46,451 nucleotides of DNA from Streptomyces adustus (GTDB lineage: Bacteria; Actinomycetota; Actinomycetes; Streptomycetales; Streptomycetaceae): assembly GCF_009377175.1 (NCBI RefSeq), contig NZ_VJZD01000048.1:1-46451 (forward strand). Direction: 5' to 3'. The translations under genes were made by a program, and so were the position numbers. Below are positions 1 to 8,281 of the stretch, one piece after another (position 1 is the stretch's first letter; every line of letters begins with the position of its first letter). The notes under the pieces are model-generated. The model was given only the letters and a program-made list of their open reading frames with translations. It was not told where the DNA came from and made no database searches.

Positions 1-1512
1 GGCGGCGACGGGCGCGGCGGGGTCCGGGACGGGCGCGACGACGGGCGCGTCCTCGGGGTCGGCCGACTGCGGGGCCTGCGGTGTCTCGGGCACGGCGGAG
101 TCGGCGGCCGGTGCGCCCTGCGGCGCGGCCACGGCCTCGGTGCCGGGCTCGATCCCGGCGGTCTCCGGCGCCATGGCGTCGGCGGGCGCGGTCGGCTGCG
201 CGGCGACCTGCTCCGGCACGACCTGCTGCGGTACGGACTCTTCCTGTACGGCCTGCTGCGGTACGGACTCTTCCGGTGCGGCCTGCTGCGGTACGACAGG
301 CGCAGGTTCGGGAGTCTGCGGGGTCTCCTGCTGCGCGGTCGTCGCCTCGGCGGTCACCGCTTCCGCGACCTGCTCGGCGACGGGCGCGTCGGACTGCGCG
401 GCGACCTGGCTCGCGTCCTCCGCGGTGGCGGCCGCTACGGGTCCCTCGGGCTCCGCCGACGCGGCGGCACCGGCGTCGGCCTGGCCGGGGTCCACGACGG
501 ACTCGGGGTCGGGGACCGGACCCTGCTCCGACACCTCGGCCGCGTCGGGGACCCGGCCCGCGTCCTCGACCGCCTCCATGCCCGGAACCTGACCCTCGTC
601 ACCGGCGGACCCGGCCTGCGGACCGTGCGTCGGCGAGGGCACCACTCCCGTGCCCGAACCGTGCTCCTCGGCCACGGGCTCCGCCGGCGTCGGCTCCGGG
701 CCGGTCGCGGGCAGCGCTTCGGGCCCGGCGGCCGGGCCCGGCTGCGCGGCCACGGTGCCGGGGACCTCGGCCTGTGCCGTGACGACGCCCGCCTCGGTGG
801 CGATCCGGGCCATCACGGCCTCGGCCGCGCCGACCGGCTCGGACTGCTGTGCCACGACCGGCTGTGCCACGACCGGCTGTTGCGCAGGGGCCGCCACCGG
901 CTGCCCCACCTGTGCCACGACCGGGGGTTCGACGAGGGCGGCGACCGGGTGCTCCACGACCGGGGCAGCCGTCGCGGCGGGGGTCGCGACCATGCCCACC
1001 GGAGGCTGGACCGTGCCCTGGGCGATCCAGGGGCCACTGCCCGGCACCGGCATCTCGCGCACCGGCGGCACGTCGAGGTACTCGGGGCCGATCGTCGCGG
1101 GGCCCGGGTGCCGTACGGGCGCGCCCGCCGGGCCACGGTCGGCGAGGGAGCGGACCGGGCTGGCGGAGGCGTCCGGGATGGGCGGGCCGAGGTGCAGCGG
1201 CCTGCGGGGCTGGACCTGGACGGGCGGCGTCGGGTTGGGCAGACGGACACCGCCGAGGTCGACCGAACCGGTGTCCCGGCCGGACAGTTCGTGCGGACCC
1301 GGCTCGTGGAGGGTCTCGACGACCGGCTCCGGCGCCGGCGGAGCCACTTCGTTGCCCCAGGCGCTCTGGGCGCCCGGCAGCAGCAGGTCTTCGTCCTCGG
1401 CGGTGGTCTCGGAGAGGTAGGCGTACCCGCCCGGCGCGGAGACGCCAGGCTGCTCCACCATGCCTGAGTTCTCCGGCAGCCCCTCGCCCGGGATCTGGCC
1501 GGTGTCGGTCAT
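1..1512 (-). CDS. cobT: Long low-complexity N-terminal region, probably of CobT (partial)
   Basis: This frame stays open for 504 codons from an ATG at 1512 to the left edge without a stop, so the protein is truncated by the window. The visible part starts MTDTGQ and is rich in Pro, Ala, Glu, Gln and Val, with no folded-domain signature. It contains tandem ten-residue units of the type VPQQAVQEES (30-bp repeats near 221-295) and short PVVAQ repeats (near 847-890). From knowledge of Streptomyces, nicotinate-nucleotide-dimethylbenzimidazole phosphoribosyltransferases often carry such an extension before the catalytic domain and sit next to cobL. The catalytic domain would lie off the left edge, so the product name is inferred from context and the N-terminal style. 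Alternatively it is another large disordered protein. Confidence 0.55.
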   Translation of the reverse strand, partial: MTDTGQIPGEGLPENSGMVEQPGVSAPGGYAYLSETTAEDEDLLLPGAQSAWGNEVAPPAPEPVVETLHEPGPHELSGRDTGSVDLGGVRLPNPTPPVQVQPRRPLHLGPPIPDASASPVRSLADRGPAGAPVRHPGPATIGPEYLDVPPVREMPVPGSGPWIAQGTVQPPVGMVATPAATAAPVVEHPVAALVEPPVVAQVGQPVAAPAQQPVVAQPVVAQQSEPVGAAEAVMARIATEAGVVTAQAEVPGTVAAQPGPAAGPEALPATGPEPTPAEPVAEEHGSGTGVVPSPTHGPQAGSAGDEGQVPGMEAVEDAGRVPDAAEVSEQGPVPDPESVVDPGQADAGAAASAEPEGPVAAATAEDASQVAAQSDAPVAEQVAEAVTAEATTAQQETPQTPEPAPVVPQQAAPEESVPQQAVQEESVPQQVVPEQVAAQPTAPADAMAPETAGIEPGTEAVAAPQGAPAADSAVPETPQAPQSADPEDAPVVAPVPDPAAPVAA

Positions 1513-1953
1513 GCGTACCCCTCGCCCATCGGTTAGTGCCTCTACGACCAGCTCACCGGGAACGGCGCACCGACCGCCCCCGTAGTGAAGAACGAGCGTG
1601 CGTGCCCAGCGGCACGAACGAGCCGACCGCAAAAAGCGACAAAGCCATTAGGTGGCATTGTCCCGGCCGTTCCGCCATCGCGACAGGTTGATCCGCGACA
1701 GCCCGCTGTGGACTGCGCCACGTTGCGCGTCCTCCGGTTTTTGCCGTACCACACCCACCCCAAAACGGATGGGTTTTTCCGGACATTGACGAACGAATGT
1801 ACGGGTCCCCCGGTGCGGTACAACGATCGGCCAGCCTACCGCGCGCGGTACGACAACAGGATCACGGGTCACGATCGGGCAGGTCCGCCCACGACCCGCA
1901 TCCGGCACGATCGCGTCGCGCGCTCACCGCGTCCGCGGCGCGGTCACCGGCTC
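1513..1953. other. 441-bp intergenic region upstream of the CobT-like gene
   Basis: This stretch between cobL and the CobT-like start is visibly lower in GC than its flanks, with A and T runs near 1630-1640 and 1739-1776, as expected for a promoter region. Reverse-strand frames of 77-93 codons cross it but have no convincing ribosome binding site or motif. I looked for a cobalamin riboswitch and found only a weak partial match to the B12 box near 1877, without the other conserved riboswitch elements. Confidence 0.5.
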
Positions 1954-3174
1954 TCAGCGGGGCGCTTCGCGCTGCGGCAGTTCGCCGGTGAGCAGGAACG
2001 CCACGCTCCGCTCCCGCTCCGTCCAGACCCGGGTGTCGAGGTCGACCGACTGGAGGAGGGCGCACTCGACCCGGTAGCCGTGTTCGGTCAGGTCCCGGCC
2101 GATGACCTCGGCGGCGTCGCGGTTCGCCGCGTGCGTGACGATCCGCTGCGGGCGGCGGTCGGCGACCGCGGTGACGACGGCGACTCCCCCGAACCCGACG
2201 CGGACCACGTCGGGTTCGGGCAGGCGCTCCAGGACGTGCGGCGCAGTGCCGTGGACGATCTGGAGCTGCACCCCGTGGCGGCGGGCGGCGGCGTCGGTGC
2301 GGGCGCAGGCCCGCAGGTCGTGGTCGACGGCGAGGACGGCGGCCCCGGCCCGCGCGGCCTCGACGGCGAAGGCGCCGCTGCCGCAGCCGATGTCCCACAC
2401 GAGGTCGCCGACCCGGGGGCCGAGCCGGGCGAGCTGGGCGGCCCGCAGCAGCTGGGTCTCGCCCTCGCCGAGCGGTCCGTCGTAGGCCTCGGCGGGCAGG
2501 GTCCAGCCGCGCGGTCCGGCGGCCGGGTCACGGCCGGCGATCCAGCCGCCGCCGTCGCCGCCCCGGCCGACGGGTCCGCCGATGACGATGACGACGTTCG
2601 GGTCGCGCCAGGTGTGGTCGGCGGCCTTGTCGGAGGTGACGACGACGACCCGCTCGCGCTCGGTGCCGAGCTCCTCGCAGATCACGAAGGTGCGGTGGAC
2701 GCCCTCCAGCAGCAGCCCGAGTTCCGCGGGACCGGCGCCTGGCGAGGTGAGGACCGCGACCTTGGCGTGCGCCCGGCACACGTTCACCGCGCGGCGCAGG
2801 GTGCGGCGGTGGGCGACGACCACCTGGGCGTCGTCCCAGGGCATCCCGGCCCGGGCGAACGCGGCGGCCACGGAGGAGACGGCGGGGACGACCTCGACCT
2901 CCAGCCCGAATTCGGGTGCGCGCAGATTCCGTACGACGCCGAAGAAACCGGGGTCGCCGTCGGCGAGCACCACCGCCGTGCCGCGATGGCCGGCGATCCG
3001 GCGGGCGGCGAGGTCGACGCTGCCCAGCCGGATGCGTTCGGCGCCGGGCGGGATCTCGGGCAGTGCCAGGTGGTGCGCGGCGCCGGCGACCAGCGTGGCG
3101 GCGCCGAGGGCCGCGCGTGCCGCGGCGGTCGGCGGCGAGCCGTCCCAGCCGATCACCGTGACCCGGTCGGCCAT
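1954..3174 (-). CDS. cobL: Precorrin-6Y C5,15-methyltransferase (decarboxylating), CbiE-CbiT fusion
   Basis: The 406-residue protein fuses two cobalamin-pathway methyltransferases. Residues 1-200 form the CbiE tetrapyrrole methylase half: it begins ADRVTVIGWDGSP and contains VLADGDPGFFGV, the methylase glycine loop. Residues from about 225 form the CbiT half, a Rossmann methyltransferase with the SAM motif DIGCGSGAF starting at D261. The family methylates precorrin-6Y at C5 and C15 and decarboxylates the C12 acetate, using S-adenosylmethionine in the cytoplasm. The length fits the usual fused CobL (about 400). The ATG at 3174 starts directly on the first strand of the fold. It lies on the same strand as the CobT-like gene but is separated by 441 bp, so the two may be transcribed separately. 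Confidence 0.93.
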   Translation of the reverse strand: MADRVTVIGWDGSPPTAAARAALGAATLVAGAAHHLALPEIPPGAERIRLGSVDLAARRIAGHRGTAVVLADGDPGFFGVVRNLRAPEFGLEVEVVPAVSSVAAAFARAGMPWDDAQVVVAHRRTLRRAVNVCRAHAKVAVLTSPGAGPAELGLLLEGVHRTFVICEELGTERERVVVVTSDKAADHTWRDPNVVIVIGGPVGRGGDGGGWIAGRDPAAGPRGWTLPAEAYDGPLGEGETQLLRAAQLARLGPRVGDLVWDIGCGSGAFAVEAARAGAAVLAVDHDLRACARTDAAARRHGVQLQIVHGTAPHVLERLPEPDVVRVGFGGVAVVTAVADRRPQRIVTHAANRDAAEVIGRDLTEHGYRVECALLQSVDLDTRVWTERERSVAFLLTGELPQREAPR

Positions 3175-3261
3175 CGTCGTCAGTCTCCAGGGGTCTCGCG
3201 CAGGTGGTCGGGGGCGGCCCGAAGGGCCTTTCGTGAGACTACCCGGTGGCGGGGCGCCGGT

Positions 3262-3909
3262 TCAGTTCCAGTCGGTGTAGGCGCTGTACGACGTGAAGCT
3301 GCCGCTGTCGGACAGTTGCTCGCCCGCGCCCTCCAGGTCCTCCGGCAGCAGGCTCCAGACGATGAAGTCGGTGCGCGTGTCGGCCCAGGTGCCGTCCTCG
3401 GCCCGGATGCGCGCTATGCAGGCGTTGCGCAGGACGCCCTCGCTGATACAGCCGATCTTCTGGGCGACCTGCTGCGAGGCCGTGTTGTCGGCGGCCGTGC
3501 GCAGTTCGATGCGCTCGAACTTCTGGTCCGTGAACAGCCACTGGGCGGTGCCGAGCGCCGCCTCGGAGGCGTAGCCCTCGCCGCGCGCCCACGAGGCGAC
3601 GATGTACGACAGTTCGGTGGAGCGGACGCGCCAGTTGGTCTTGCCGAGCTGGATGACGCCGACCAGCCGCTGGGTGAGGAACTCGGTGACGGCGAGGTCC
3701 AGTCCGCGTCCCGCGGTGCGTTCGGCGGGGGCGTGACCGGTGATCCACCTGCGGGCGTCGTCCTGGGTGAACGGCTGGGGCACGCTCGTCCAGGCCGCGA
3801 CCTGTTCGTCGTTCATCATCTCGGCCATGGCGGCGATGTCGTCCTCGTCGAGGGGACGCAGCACCAACCGCTCCGTGCTGATGGAGATGTTGGGGAAGGT
3901 GCTCGTCAT
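3262..3909 (-). CDS. GNAT N-acetyltransferase, RimJ/RimL type
   Basis: This 215-residue protein begins MTSTFPNISISTERLVLRPL, the usual opening strand of RimJ/RimL-like acetyltransferases. It has the GNAT pattern around VGVIQLGKTNWR, then YIVASWARGEGYASEA (the acetyl-CoA loop region) and an IELRTAADNTASQQVAQKIG helix. Such proteins transfer acetyl from acetyl-CoA to amino groups; the substrate cannot be told. The frame extends 17 codons further upstream, but ATG 3909 is preferred because GGAG lies 6 nt before it and the domain starts there. The region between it and cobL (87 bp) shows no feature. Confidence 0.85.
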   Translation of the reverse strand: MTSTFPNISISTERLVLRPLDEDDIAAMAEMMNDEQVAAWTSVPQPFTQDDARRWITGHAPAERTAGRGLDLAVTEFLTQRLVGVIQLGKTNWRVRSTELSYIVASWARGEGYASEAALGTAQWLFTDQKFERIELRTAADNTASQQVAQKIGCISEGVLRNACIARIRAEDGTWADTRTDFIVWSLLPEDLEGAGEQLSDSGSFTSYSAYTDWN

Positions 3910-3979
3910 GCGCCGCTCCATAACCTTCGAGTCGTCAGGTGCTGCTGAACTGCCCAGCATGCAGCATGAAAGCAGTGAA

Positions 3980-4027
3980 CCGCACCACCGGGTCGACTCC
4001 CTTGCGGGAGCCGGTCCGGTGGTGCGG
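3980..4027 (-). terminator. Strong hairpin after metQ
   Basis: A perfect 12-bp inverted repeat (3980-3991 with 4016-4027) encloses a second small stem (3997-4001 with 4006-4010, loop TTGC). It lies 42 bp after the metQ stop in the direction of transcription and before the GNAT start. There is no T-run, as is common for Streptomyces terminators. Confidence 0.75.
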
Positions 4028-4069
4028 CGAGCCGCTCGCGCGGCGGGCTGATCGGCGGGCCGTCAGAAC

Positions 4070-4900
4070 CTAGAAGGAGGCGATGACCGAGCCGTTGTAC
4101 TTGTCCTCGATGAACTTCTTGACCTCGGCGGAGTTCAGGAGCTTGGCGAGCTTCTGGACGCGCGGGTCCTTCTCGTCGCCCTTCTTGACGGCGAGGACGT
4201 TGACGTACTGGTTGCCCTTCGCGGACTCCAGGACGAGGGCTTCCTTGGCGGGCTTGAGACCGGCCGAGAGCGCGTAGTTGCCGTTGACGACCGCGGCGTC
4301 GACGTCGTCCAGGGAGCGCGCCGTCTGGGCGGCCTCGACCTCCTTGAACGTCAGGCCCTTGGGGTTCTTGTCGATGCTCTGCGGGGTCTCCTGGCCCTTG
4401 CCGCCGTCCTTGAAGGTGATCAGCCCGTTGGCGGCGAGGAGCTTGAGGGCGCGGGACTCGTTGTCGGCGTCGTTCGGGACGGCGACGGTCGCGCCGTTCT
4501 TGAGGGCGTCGACGCTCTTCACCTTGTGGGAGTAGAGGCCGAGCGGCTCCAGGTGGACGTCGGCGACGGACACGAGGTGGGTGCCGCGCTTGGCGTTGAA
4601 GTCGGCGAGGTAGGGCTTGCTCTGGAAGTAGTTGGCGTCCACCGAGCCGTCCTCGGTCGCCGTGTTCGGCGTGACGTAGTCGGTGACCTCCTTGACCTGG
4701 AGGTCGAGGCCGGCCTTCTTCGCCAGGTTGTCCTTGATGTAGTCGAGGATCTCGGCGTGCGGGGTGGGGGTCGCGGCGACGACCAGCGGCCCGCTGTAGT
4801 CGGAGGCGCCGGAGTCCTTGCCGGAGCCGCAGGCGCTGAGCCCGAGGGTGAGGGCTCCGGTGGCGAGGACGGCGGAGGTGATCTTGGTGGCGTTACGCAC
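4070..4900 (-). CDS. metQ: Methionine ABC transporter substrate-binding lipoprotein
   Basis: This 276-residue NlpA/MetQ-family lipoprotein captures D- or L-methionine outside the membrane and hands it to MetI. The N-terminus is a lipoprotein signal (MRNATK, hydrophobic core, lipobox LSAC with Cys24). The mature part has the family hallmarks: VVAATPTPHAEIL, DYVTPNTATEDGSVDANYFQ, and VAVPNDADNESRALKLL. The start is GTG at 4900 with AAGGAAAGG 8 nt upstream. It follows metN and metI on the same strand, 98 bp after metI, giving the order metN-metI-metQ. A strong hairpin ends the unit at 3980-4027. Confidence 0.94.
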   Translation of the reverse strand: MRNATKITSAVLATGALTLGLSACGSGKDSGASDYSGPLVVAATPTPHAEILDYIKDNLAKKAGLDLQVKEVTDYVTPNTATEDGSVDANYFQSKPYLADFNAKRGTHLVSVADVHLEPLGLYSHKVKSVDALKNGATVAVPNDADNESRALKLLAANGLITFKDGGKGQETPQSIDKNPKGLTFKEVEAAQTARSLDDVDAAVVNGNYALSAGLKPAKEALVLESAKGNQYVNVLAVKKGDEKDPRVQKLAKLLNSAEVKKFIEDKYNGSVIASF

Positions 4901-4998
4901 GAAAAGTGCCTTTCCTTAAGGGTGGAGCAACCCCGCGGTGGGTGCTGCGGGGAGATCTGGGGGAAGTCGATGGGGACCTGGGACGGGTTCCGGTCGGG

Positions 4999-5724
4999 TC
5001 AGCCCGTCTCGCCCGGCGCGGCGGCGGGCTTGAGCAGCCGCAGCCTCGGGGCGGGGCCGGAGCGGCCGCCGCGGCTGTGCAGCGAGCGGGCCGCGTAGTC
5101 GCCGGCGAACTGGATGGCCGAGATGACCACCGCGAGGATGGCGACGATGATCCACATCATCTCGGACTCGAAGCGCAGGTAGCCGTAGCGGATGGCGAGG
5201 TCGCCCAGTCCGCCGGCGCCGACGGTGCCGGCCATCGCGGAGTAGCCGATGAGGGCCACGACCGTGGTGGTCGCCGAGGAGATCAGCGAGGGCAGCGACT
5301 CGGGTACGAGCACCTTGCGCACGATCGTCCAGGTGTTGCCGCCCATCGACTGCACGGCCTCGACGAGCCCGCCGTCCACCTCGCGGACGGCCGTCTCGAC
5401 CAGGCGGGCGAAGAACGGGATGGCGCCGATGGCGAGCGGCACGATGGCGGCCTCGCGCCCGAGGGTGGTGCCGGTGATCCAGCGGGTGAAGCTCATCAGC
5501 GCGACCATCAGGATGATGAACGGCATCGAGCGGACGACGTTCACGACCTGCCCGATGACCTTGTTCGCGACGACGTTCTGGAGCAGGCCCTCGCGGTCCG
5601 TCAGCACCAGCAGGAGCCCGAGCGGCAGGCCGCCGACGATCGCGATGAGGGTGGACCAGCCGACCATGTAGAGCGTGTTCCAACACTCCTGGGACAGCAG
5701 GGGCTGCATCTCGGACCAGGTCAC
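4999..5724 (-). CDS. metI: Methionine ABC transporter permease
   Basis: This 241-residue permease has about five transmembrane segments. The EAA cytoplasmic loop is visible as LVEAVQSMGGNTWTIVRKVLV, the surface that docks on the ATPase. VNVVRSMPFIILMVAL and YSAMAGTVGAGGLGDLAIRYGY are typical of MetI. The GTG start at 5724 overlaps the metN stop by 4 bp (GTGA), which suggests translational coupling. The charged tail after residue 215 (HSRGGRSGPAP) is a short extra extension. Confidence 0.95.
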   Translation of the reverse strand: MTWSEMQPLLSQECWNTLYMVGWSTLIAIVGGLPLGLLLVLTDREGLLQNVVANKVIGQVVNVVRSMPFIILMVALMSFTRWITGTTLGREAAIVPLAIGAIPFFARLVETAVREVDGGLVEAVQSMGGNTWTIVRKVLVPESLPSLISSATTTVVALIGYSAMAGTVGAGGLGDLAIRYGYLRFESEMMWIIVAILAVVISAIQFAGDYAARSLHSRGGRSGPAPRLRLLKPAAAPGETG

Positions 5725-6764
5725 TTGGCATCTTCCTTCAGCAGCGCGGGCGCCTGGGCCCGGTTGTCGACCACGTCGATCTGGAGGCCCTGTTCGCGCA
5801 GGAAGCCGATGGGCACGACGTTGTCCTCGAAGCGGCCGGGCAGTTCGATGCGCATCCGGCCGACCTGGAGGCCGCCGACGGTGTCGATCGCGGCACCGAG
5901 GATGGACACGTCGACGTTGTAGGTGCGCGCGAGCTGGGAGATGACCGGCTGGGTGGCGCTCTCGCCGTGGAAGGTGACGTCGACGACCGTGCGGTCGGCG
6001 CCGGCGGCCTCGCCCGTGACCGGGAAGAGGGCCGTGGCCAGTTCGGAGCCCGGCGTGGCGAGCAGGTCGGTGACCGTGCCCGACTCGACGATCCGGCCGT
6101 TCTCCATGAGGGCGGCCGAGTCGCAGACCGACTTCACGACGTCCATCTCGTGGGTGATGAGCAGGACCGTGAGCCCCAGCTGCCGGTTGAGGTCGCGCAG
6201 CAGCTGGAGGATCGAGCGGGTGGTCTCCGGGTCGAGGGCGCTGGTGGCCTCGTCGGAGAGCAGCACCTTCGGGTCGCCGGCCAGGGCGCGGGCGATGCCG
6301 ACGCGCTGCTTCTGGCCGCCGGAGAGCTGCGCCGGGTAGGCCCCCGCCTTGTCGGCGAGACCGACGAGGTCGAGCAGCTCCAGCGCCTTGCGGGAACGTT
6401 CCTTCCCGGACTTCCCGAGGATTTCGAGCGGCAGCTCGACGTTGTCCTGGACGGTCCGCGAGGACAGCAGGTTGAAGTGCTGGAAGACCATGCCGATCCG
6501 GCTGCGCGCCCGGCGCAGTTCCTTGCTCGCGCGCGGTCCGCGTCCGGCGAGGGCCGTGAGGTCCTGCCCGGCGACGGTGACCGTGCCGGCGGTGGGGCGT
6601 TCCAGCAGGTTGACGCAGCGGATGAGCGAGGACTTGCCGGCGCCGGACTGGCCGATGACGCCGTACACCTCGCCTTCGCGGACGTGCAGATCGACGCCGT
6701 CGAGGGCGGTGACCTCACGGCCGCGGGAGCGGTAGACCTTGGTCAGGCCCGAGGTGGTGATCAC
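5721..6764 (-). CDS. metN: Methionine ABC transporter ATP-binding protein
   Basis: This ATPase powers methionine import. From GTG 6764 the protein has 347 residues. It shows Walker A GQSGAGKSS, the Q-loop VFQHFNLL, the signature LSGGQKQR, Walker B VLLSDEATSALD and the switch histidine in LITHEMDVV. The C-terminal 100 residues form the NIL (ACT-like) domain that binds methionine and inhibits transport when cytoplasmic methionine is high. The frame is open upstream to a GTG at 6902, but those 46 codons are not family-like. GGAA 7-8 nt before 6764 and the start of the ABC domain support the shorter form. GTG 6779 is a possible alternative. Confidence 0.94.
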   Translation of the reverse strand: MITTSGLTKVYRSRGREVTALDGVDLHVREGEVYGVIGQSGAGKSSLIRCVNLLERPTAGTVTVAGQDLTALAGRGPRASKELRRARSRIGMVFQHFNLLSSRTVQDNVELPLEILGKSGKERSRKALELLDLVGLADKAGAYPAQLSGGQKQRVGIARALAGDPKVLLSDEATSALDPETTRSILQLLRDLNRQLGLTVLLITHEMDVVKSVCDSAALMENGRIVESGTVTDLLATPGSELATALFPVTGEAAGADRTVVDVTFHGESATQPVISQLARTYNVDVSILGAAIDTVGGLQVGRMRIELPGRFEDNVVPIGFLREQGLQIDVVDNRAQAPALLKEDAK

Positions 6765-6976
6765 TGGGGTTTCCGTCACTGTCGAGTGCGCGGGCATGGA
6801 AATGCCCGGGGCACGGGTGCGTTCGTTCAGGGACGCGGCAGGTTCTCGCGGTGGCAGCGGTGGAACCGGGGAGAACATGTGCGCGGGGGCGGCGTCGGTC
6901 ACCGGCGACAGAAGTCGCGCGGATACGCCACGGCGTCTCGCTTCGGGGCGCGAGGCTCAGGTGGTGCGGGGGCCCT

Positions 6977-7000
6977 CTAGAAGGCGCACATTCGACACAT
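6977..7000 (-). CDS. Putative leader peptide MCRMCAF upstream of metN
   Basis: ATG at 7000 is followed by TGT CGA ATG TGC GCC TTC and a TAG stop. Four of the seven residues are sulfur amino acids: two Met and two Cys in an MCxMC pattern. It lies about 210 nt before the metN start on the same strand. No strong Shine-Dalgarno precedes it, which is the main weakness; a leaderless transcript would be one way round this. By analogy with known actinobacterial Cys leader peptides, slow translation when methionyl- or cysteinyl-tRNA is short could alter the downstream stems and raise metNIQ expression. This is inference. Confidence 0.4.
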   Translation of the reverse strand: MCRMCAF

Positions 7001-7095
7001 ACAACGAGCACCGGGCGTCATGGTCGCCTCGGTCGCAAGGATGCGGCTGCTCGTCGTGGTCATGCGGTCAGTTAACCAGACATACGGTCCTGACA

Positions 7096-7130
7096 GGACA
7101 GAGGTGTCCGACATGCGGACACCTCTGTCC
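7096..7130 (-). terminator. Perfect 14-bp hairpin after the HAD gene
   Basis: The arms 7096-7109 and 7117-7130 are perfect complements (GGACAGAGGTGTCC and its reverse complement) around a 7-nt loop. It begins 16 bp beyond the HAD stop codon in the direction of transcription and precedes the metN leader. No T-run follows. Confidence 0.75.
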
Positions 7131-7145
7131 AGCGACGGGCTCGCG

Positions 7146-7796
7146 TCAGCGGCGGACGGAGATCTCCACGCCGCCCTCGGTGACCAGTGCCGACAAGGCC
7201 GAGAGGTCCTTCACGACGAGGTCCGCGTCGAGTTCGTGGGCCTGGTGGGTTGTGGCCAAGGCCACGGTGGTCATCCCGGCGGCGCGGCCGGAGGCCAGCC
7301 CCGCGGGGGCGTCCTCGAAGACGACGCAGTCGGCCGGGTCGACGCCCAGGCGGCGGGCCGCGAGCAGATACGGCTCGGGGTCGGGCTTGCCGCGCGTGAC
7401 GTCGTCCGCGGCGACGAGCGTCTTGGGTCGGATGCCGACGGCGTCGAGCCGGGCCTCGGCCAGGCGCAGCGTGGCGGAGGTCACGACGGCCCACCGGTCG
7501 GCGGGCAGCGAGTCGAGGAAGTCACGGGTGCCGGGCAGCAGTTCCACGCCCCCGTTCGGTACGTCCTCGACCTCCAGGAGTTCGATCCGCGCGACGGCCT
7601 CCGGCACGACGGCGGCGGGCAGCAGGTCGGCGGCTATCTCCACGGCGGTCCGCCCGTGCAGGGCGATCGACGCGAAGGCCTCGGCGTCGATCCCGTACTC
7701 CTCGACCCACCTGGTCCAGCAGCGCCGTACGGAGGCGAGGGTGGAGACGAGGGTGCCGTCGTTGTCGAACAGGAGGGCTTTGGCGTGGATCGTCAT
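7146..7796 (-). CDS. HAD-superfamily phosphatase (subfamily IA)
   Basis: This 216-residue cytoplasmic hydrolase shows the four HAD motifs: LLFDNDGTLV (nucleophile D11, acid/base D13), VVTSA, the conserved Lys in TRGKPDPEPYLLAA, and VVFEDAPAGLASGRAAGM. The cap domain lies between motifs I and II. It resembles phosphatases of the sugar-phosphate/phosphoglycolate group; the substrate cannot be fixed from sequence. The frame is open to 7922, but ATG 7796 starts just before the first strand and is preferred, although its ribosome binding site is weak. It is transcribed divergently from the membrane-protein pair at 7921. Confidence 0.87.
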   Translation of the reverse strand: MTIHAKALLFDNDGTLVSTLASVRRCWTRWVEEYGIDAEAFASIALHGRTAVEIAADLLPAAVVPEAVARIELLEVEDVPNGGVELLPGTRDFLDSLPADRWAVVTSATLRLAEARLDAVGIRPKTLVAADDVTRGKPDPEPYLLAARRLGVDPADCVVFEDAPAGLASGRAAGMTTVALATTHQAHELDADLVVKDLSALSALVTEGGVEISVRR

Positions 7797-7920
7797 GCCC
7801 CAGACCCTACGATGCCCCCGAAACCCGCCCGACCCGGCCGAACCCGACAGGACCCGGGCGGACCAGGTCACGGCCGGGCCCGCGCGCGGCGGTCCATTTG
7901 CGCCGTAATAGGGTCTCCGC

Positions 7921-8280
7921 ATGCTTGATGCCCTGACGCTGGCGACCGGTGTCGCCGCGCTGCTGCTCGCCGCCTGGTGCGGCTGGGCGGCCTACCGTGA
8001 CCAGCCGACCAAGGACTGGCACTTCATCGGGATGGCCGTGGTCTCGCTGCTGGCGCTGGTCCAGCTGGTGGTGGGCATCGTGCAGCTGGCTCGGGGCGAG
8101 AAGGCCGAGCAGGGTACGACGATCTTCGTGGCGTATCTGCTGGGCGCGTTCGCCTGCATCCCGGCCGCGGGGTTCATGTCGCTGGCCGAGCGCACCCGGT
8201 GGGGTTCGGTGACGGTCGCGGCCGGCGGTGTCGTCCTCGCCGTCCTGGAGGTGCGGCTCTATGACATCTGGGGAGGCTGA
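7921..8280 (+). CDS. Small integral membrane protein (119 aa), unknown function
   Basis: The protein has four likely transmembrane helices: about residues 5-24, 35-58, 66-84 and 94-112. Short charged loops lie between them (YRDQPTKDW, LARGEKAEQG). No catalytic motif is visible. It is followed one base later by a second small membrane protein with a similar pattern, so the two probably form an operon and perhaps a complex. It has no strong upstream ribosome binding site. I do not recognise a characterised family. Confidence 0.75.
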   Translation: MLDALTLATGVAALLLAAWCGWAAYRDQPTKDWHFIGMAVVSLLALVQLVVGIVQLARGEKAEQGTTIFVAYLLGAFACIPAAGFMSLAERTRWGSVTVAAGGVVLAVLEVRLYDIWGG

Positions 8281-8281
8281 G

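Larger units (their letters stand above)
6765..7145 (-). promoter_or_regulatory. metNIQ leader region
   Basis: This 381-bp stretch separates metN from the HAD gene. Reading leftward it holds the HAD terminator (7096-7130), a presumed metN promoter that I cannot place exactly, a seven-codon Met/Cys micro-ORF (6977-7000), and small stems: 6950-6954 with 6937-6941 (loop 8), and 6914-6918 with 6905-6909 (loop 4). A long leader with a sulfur-amino-acid micro-ORF and stems before a methionine importer suggests attenuation. No SAM riboswitch core was recognised. Confidence 0.5.

Noticed and set aside
221..300. 30-bp repeats as a CRISPR array
   Set aside because: They are contiguous, in frame and encode a repeated peptide; there are no spacers.
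1542..1823. 93-codon minus-strand frame in the cobL/CobT gap
   Set aside because: No ribosome binding site, no recognisable domain, and composition not typical of coding sequence here.
1860..1900. Cobalamin riboswitch upstream of the CobT-like gene
   Set aside because: Only about 11 of 16 B12-box positions match on the minus strand and the upstream conserved riboswitch elements are missing.
1585..3948. A 787-codon open frame on the plus strand across cobL and the GNAT
   Set aside because: It is antisense to two well-supported genes, has no domain, and is explained by the extreme GC bias of third codon positions.
6765..7095. SAM riboswitch before metN
   Set aside because: None of the conserved SAM-I core sequence or its multi-stem architecture was recognised; only small local stems and a micro-ORF are present.
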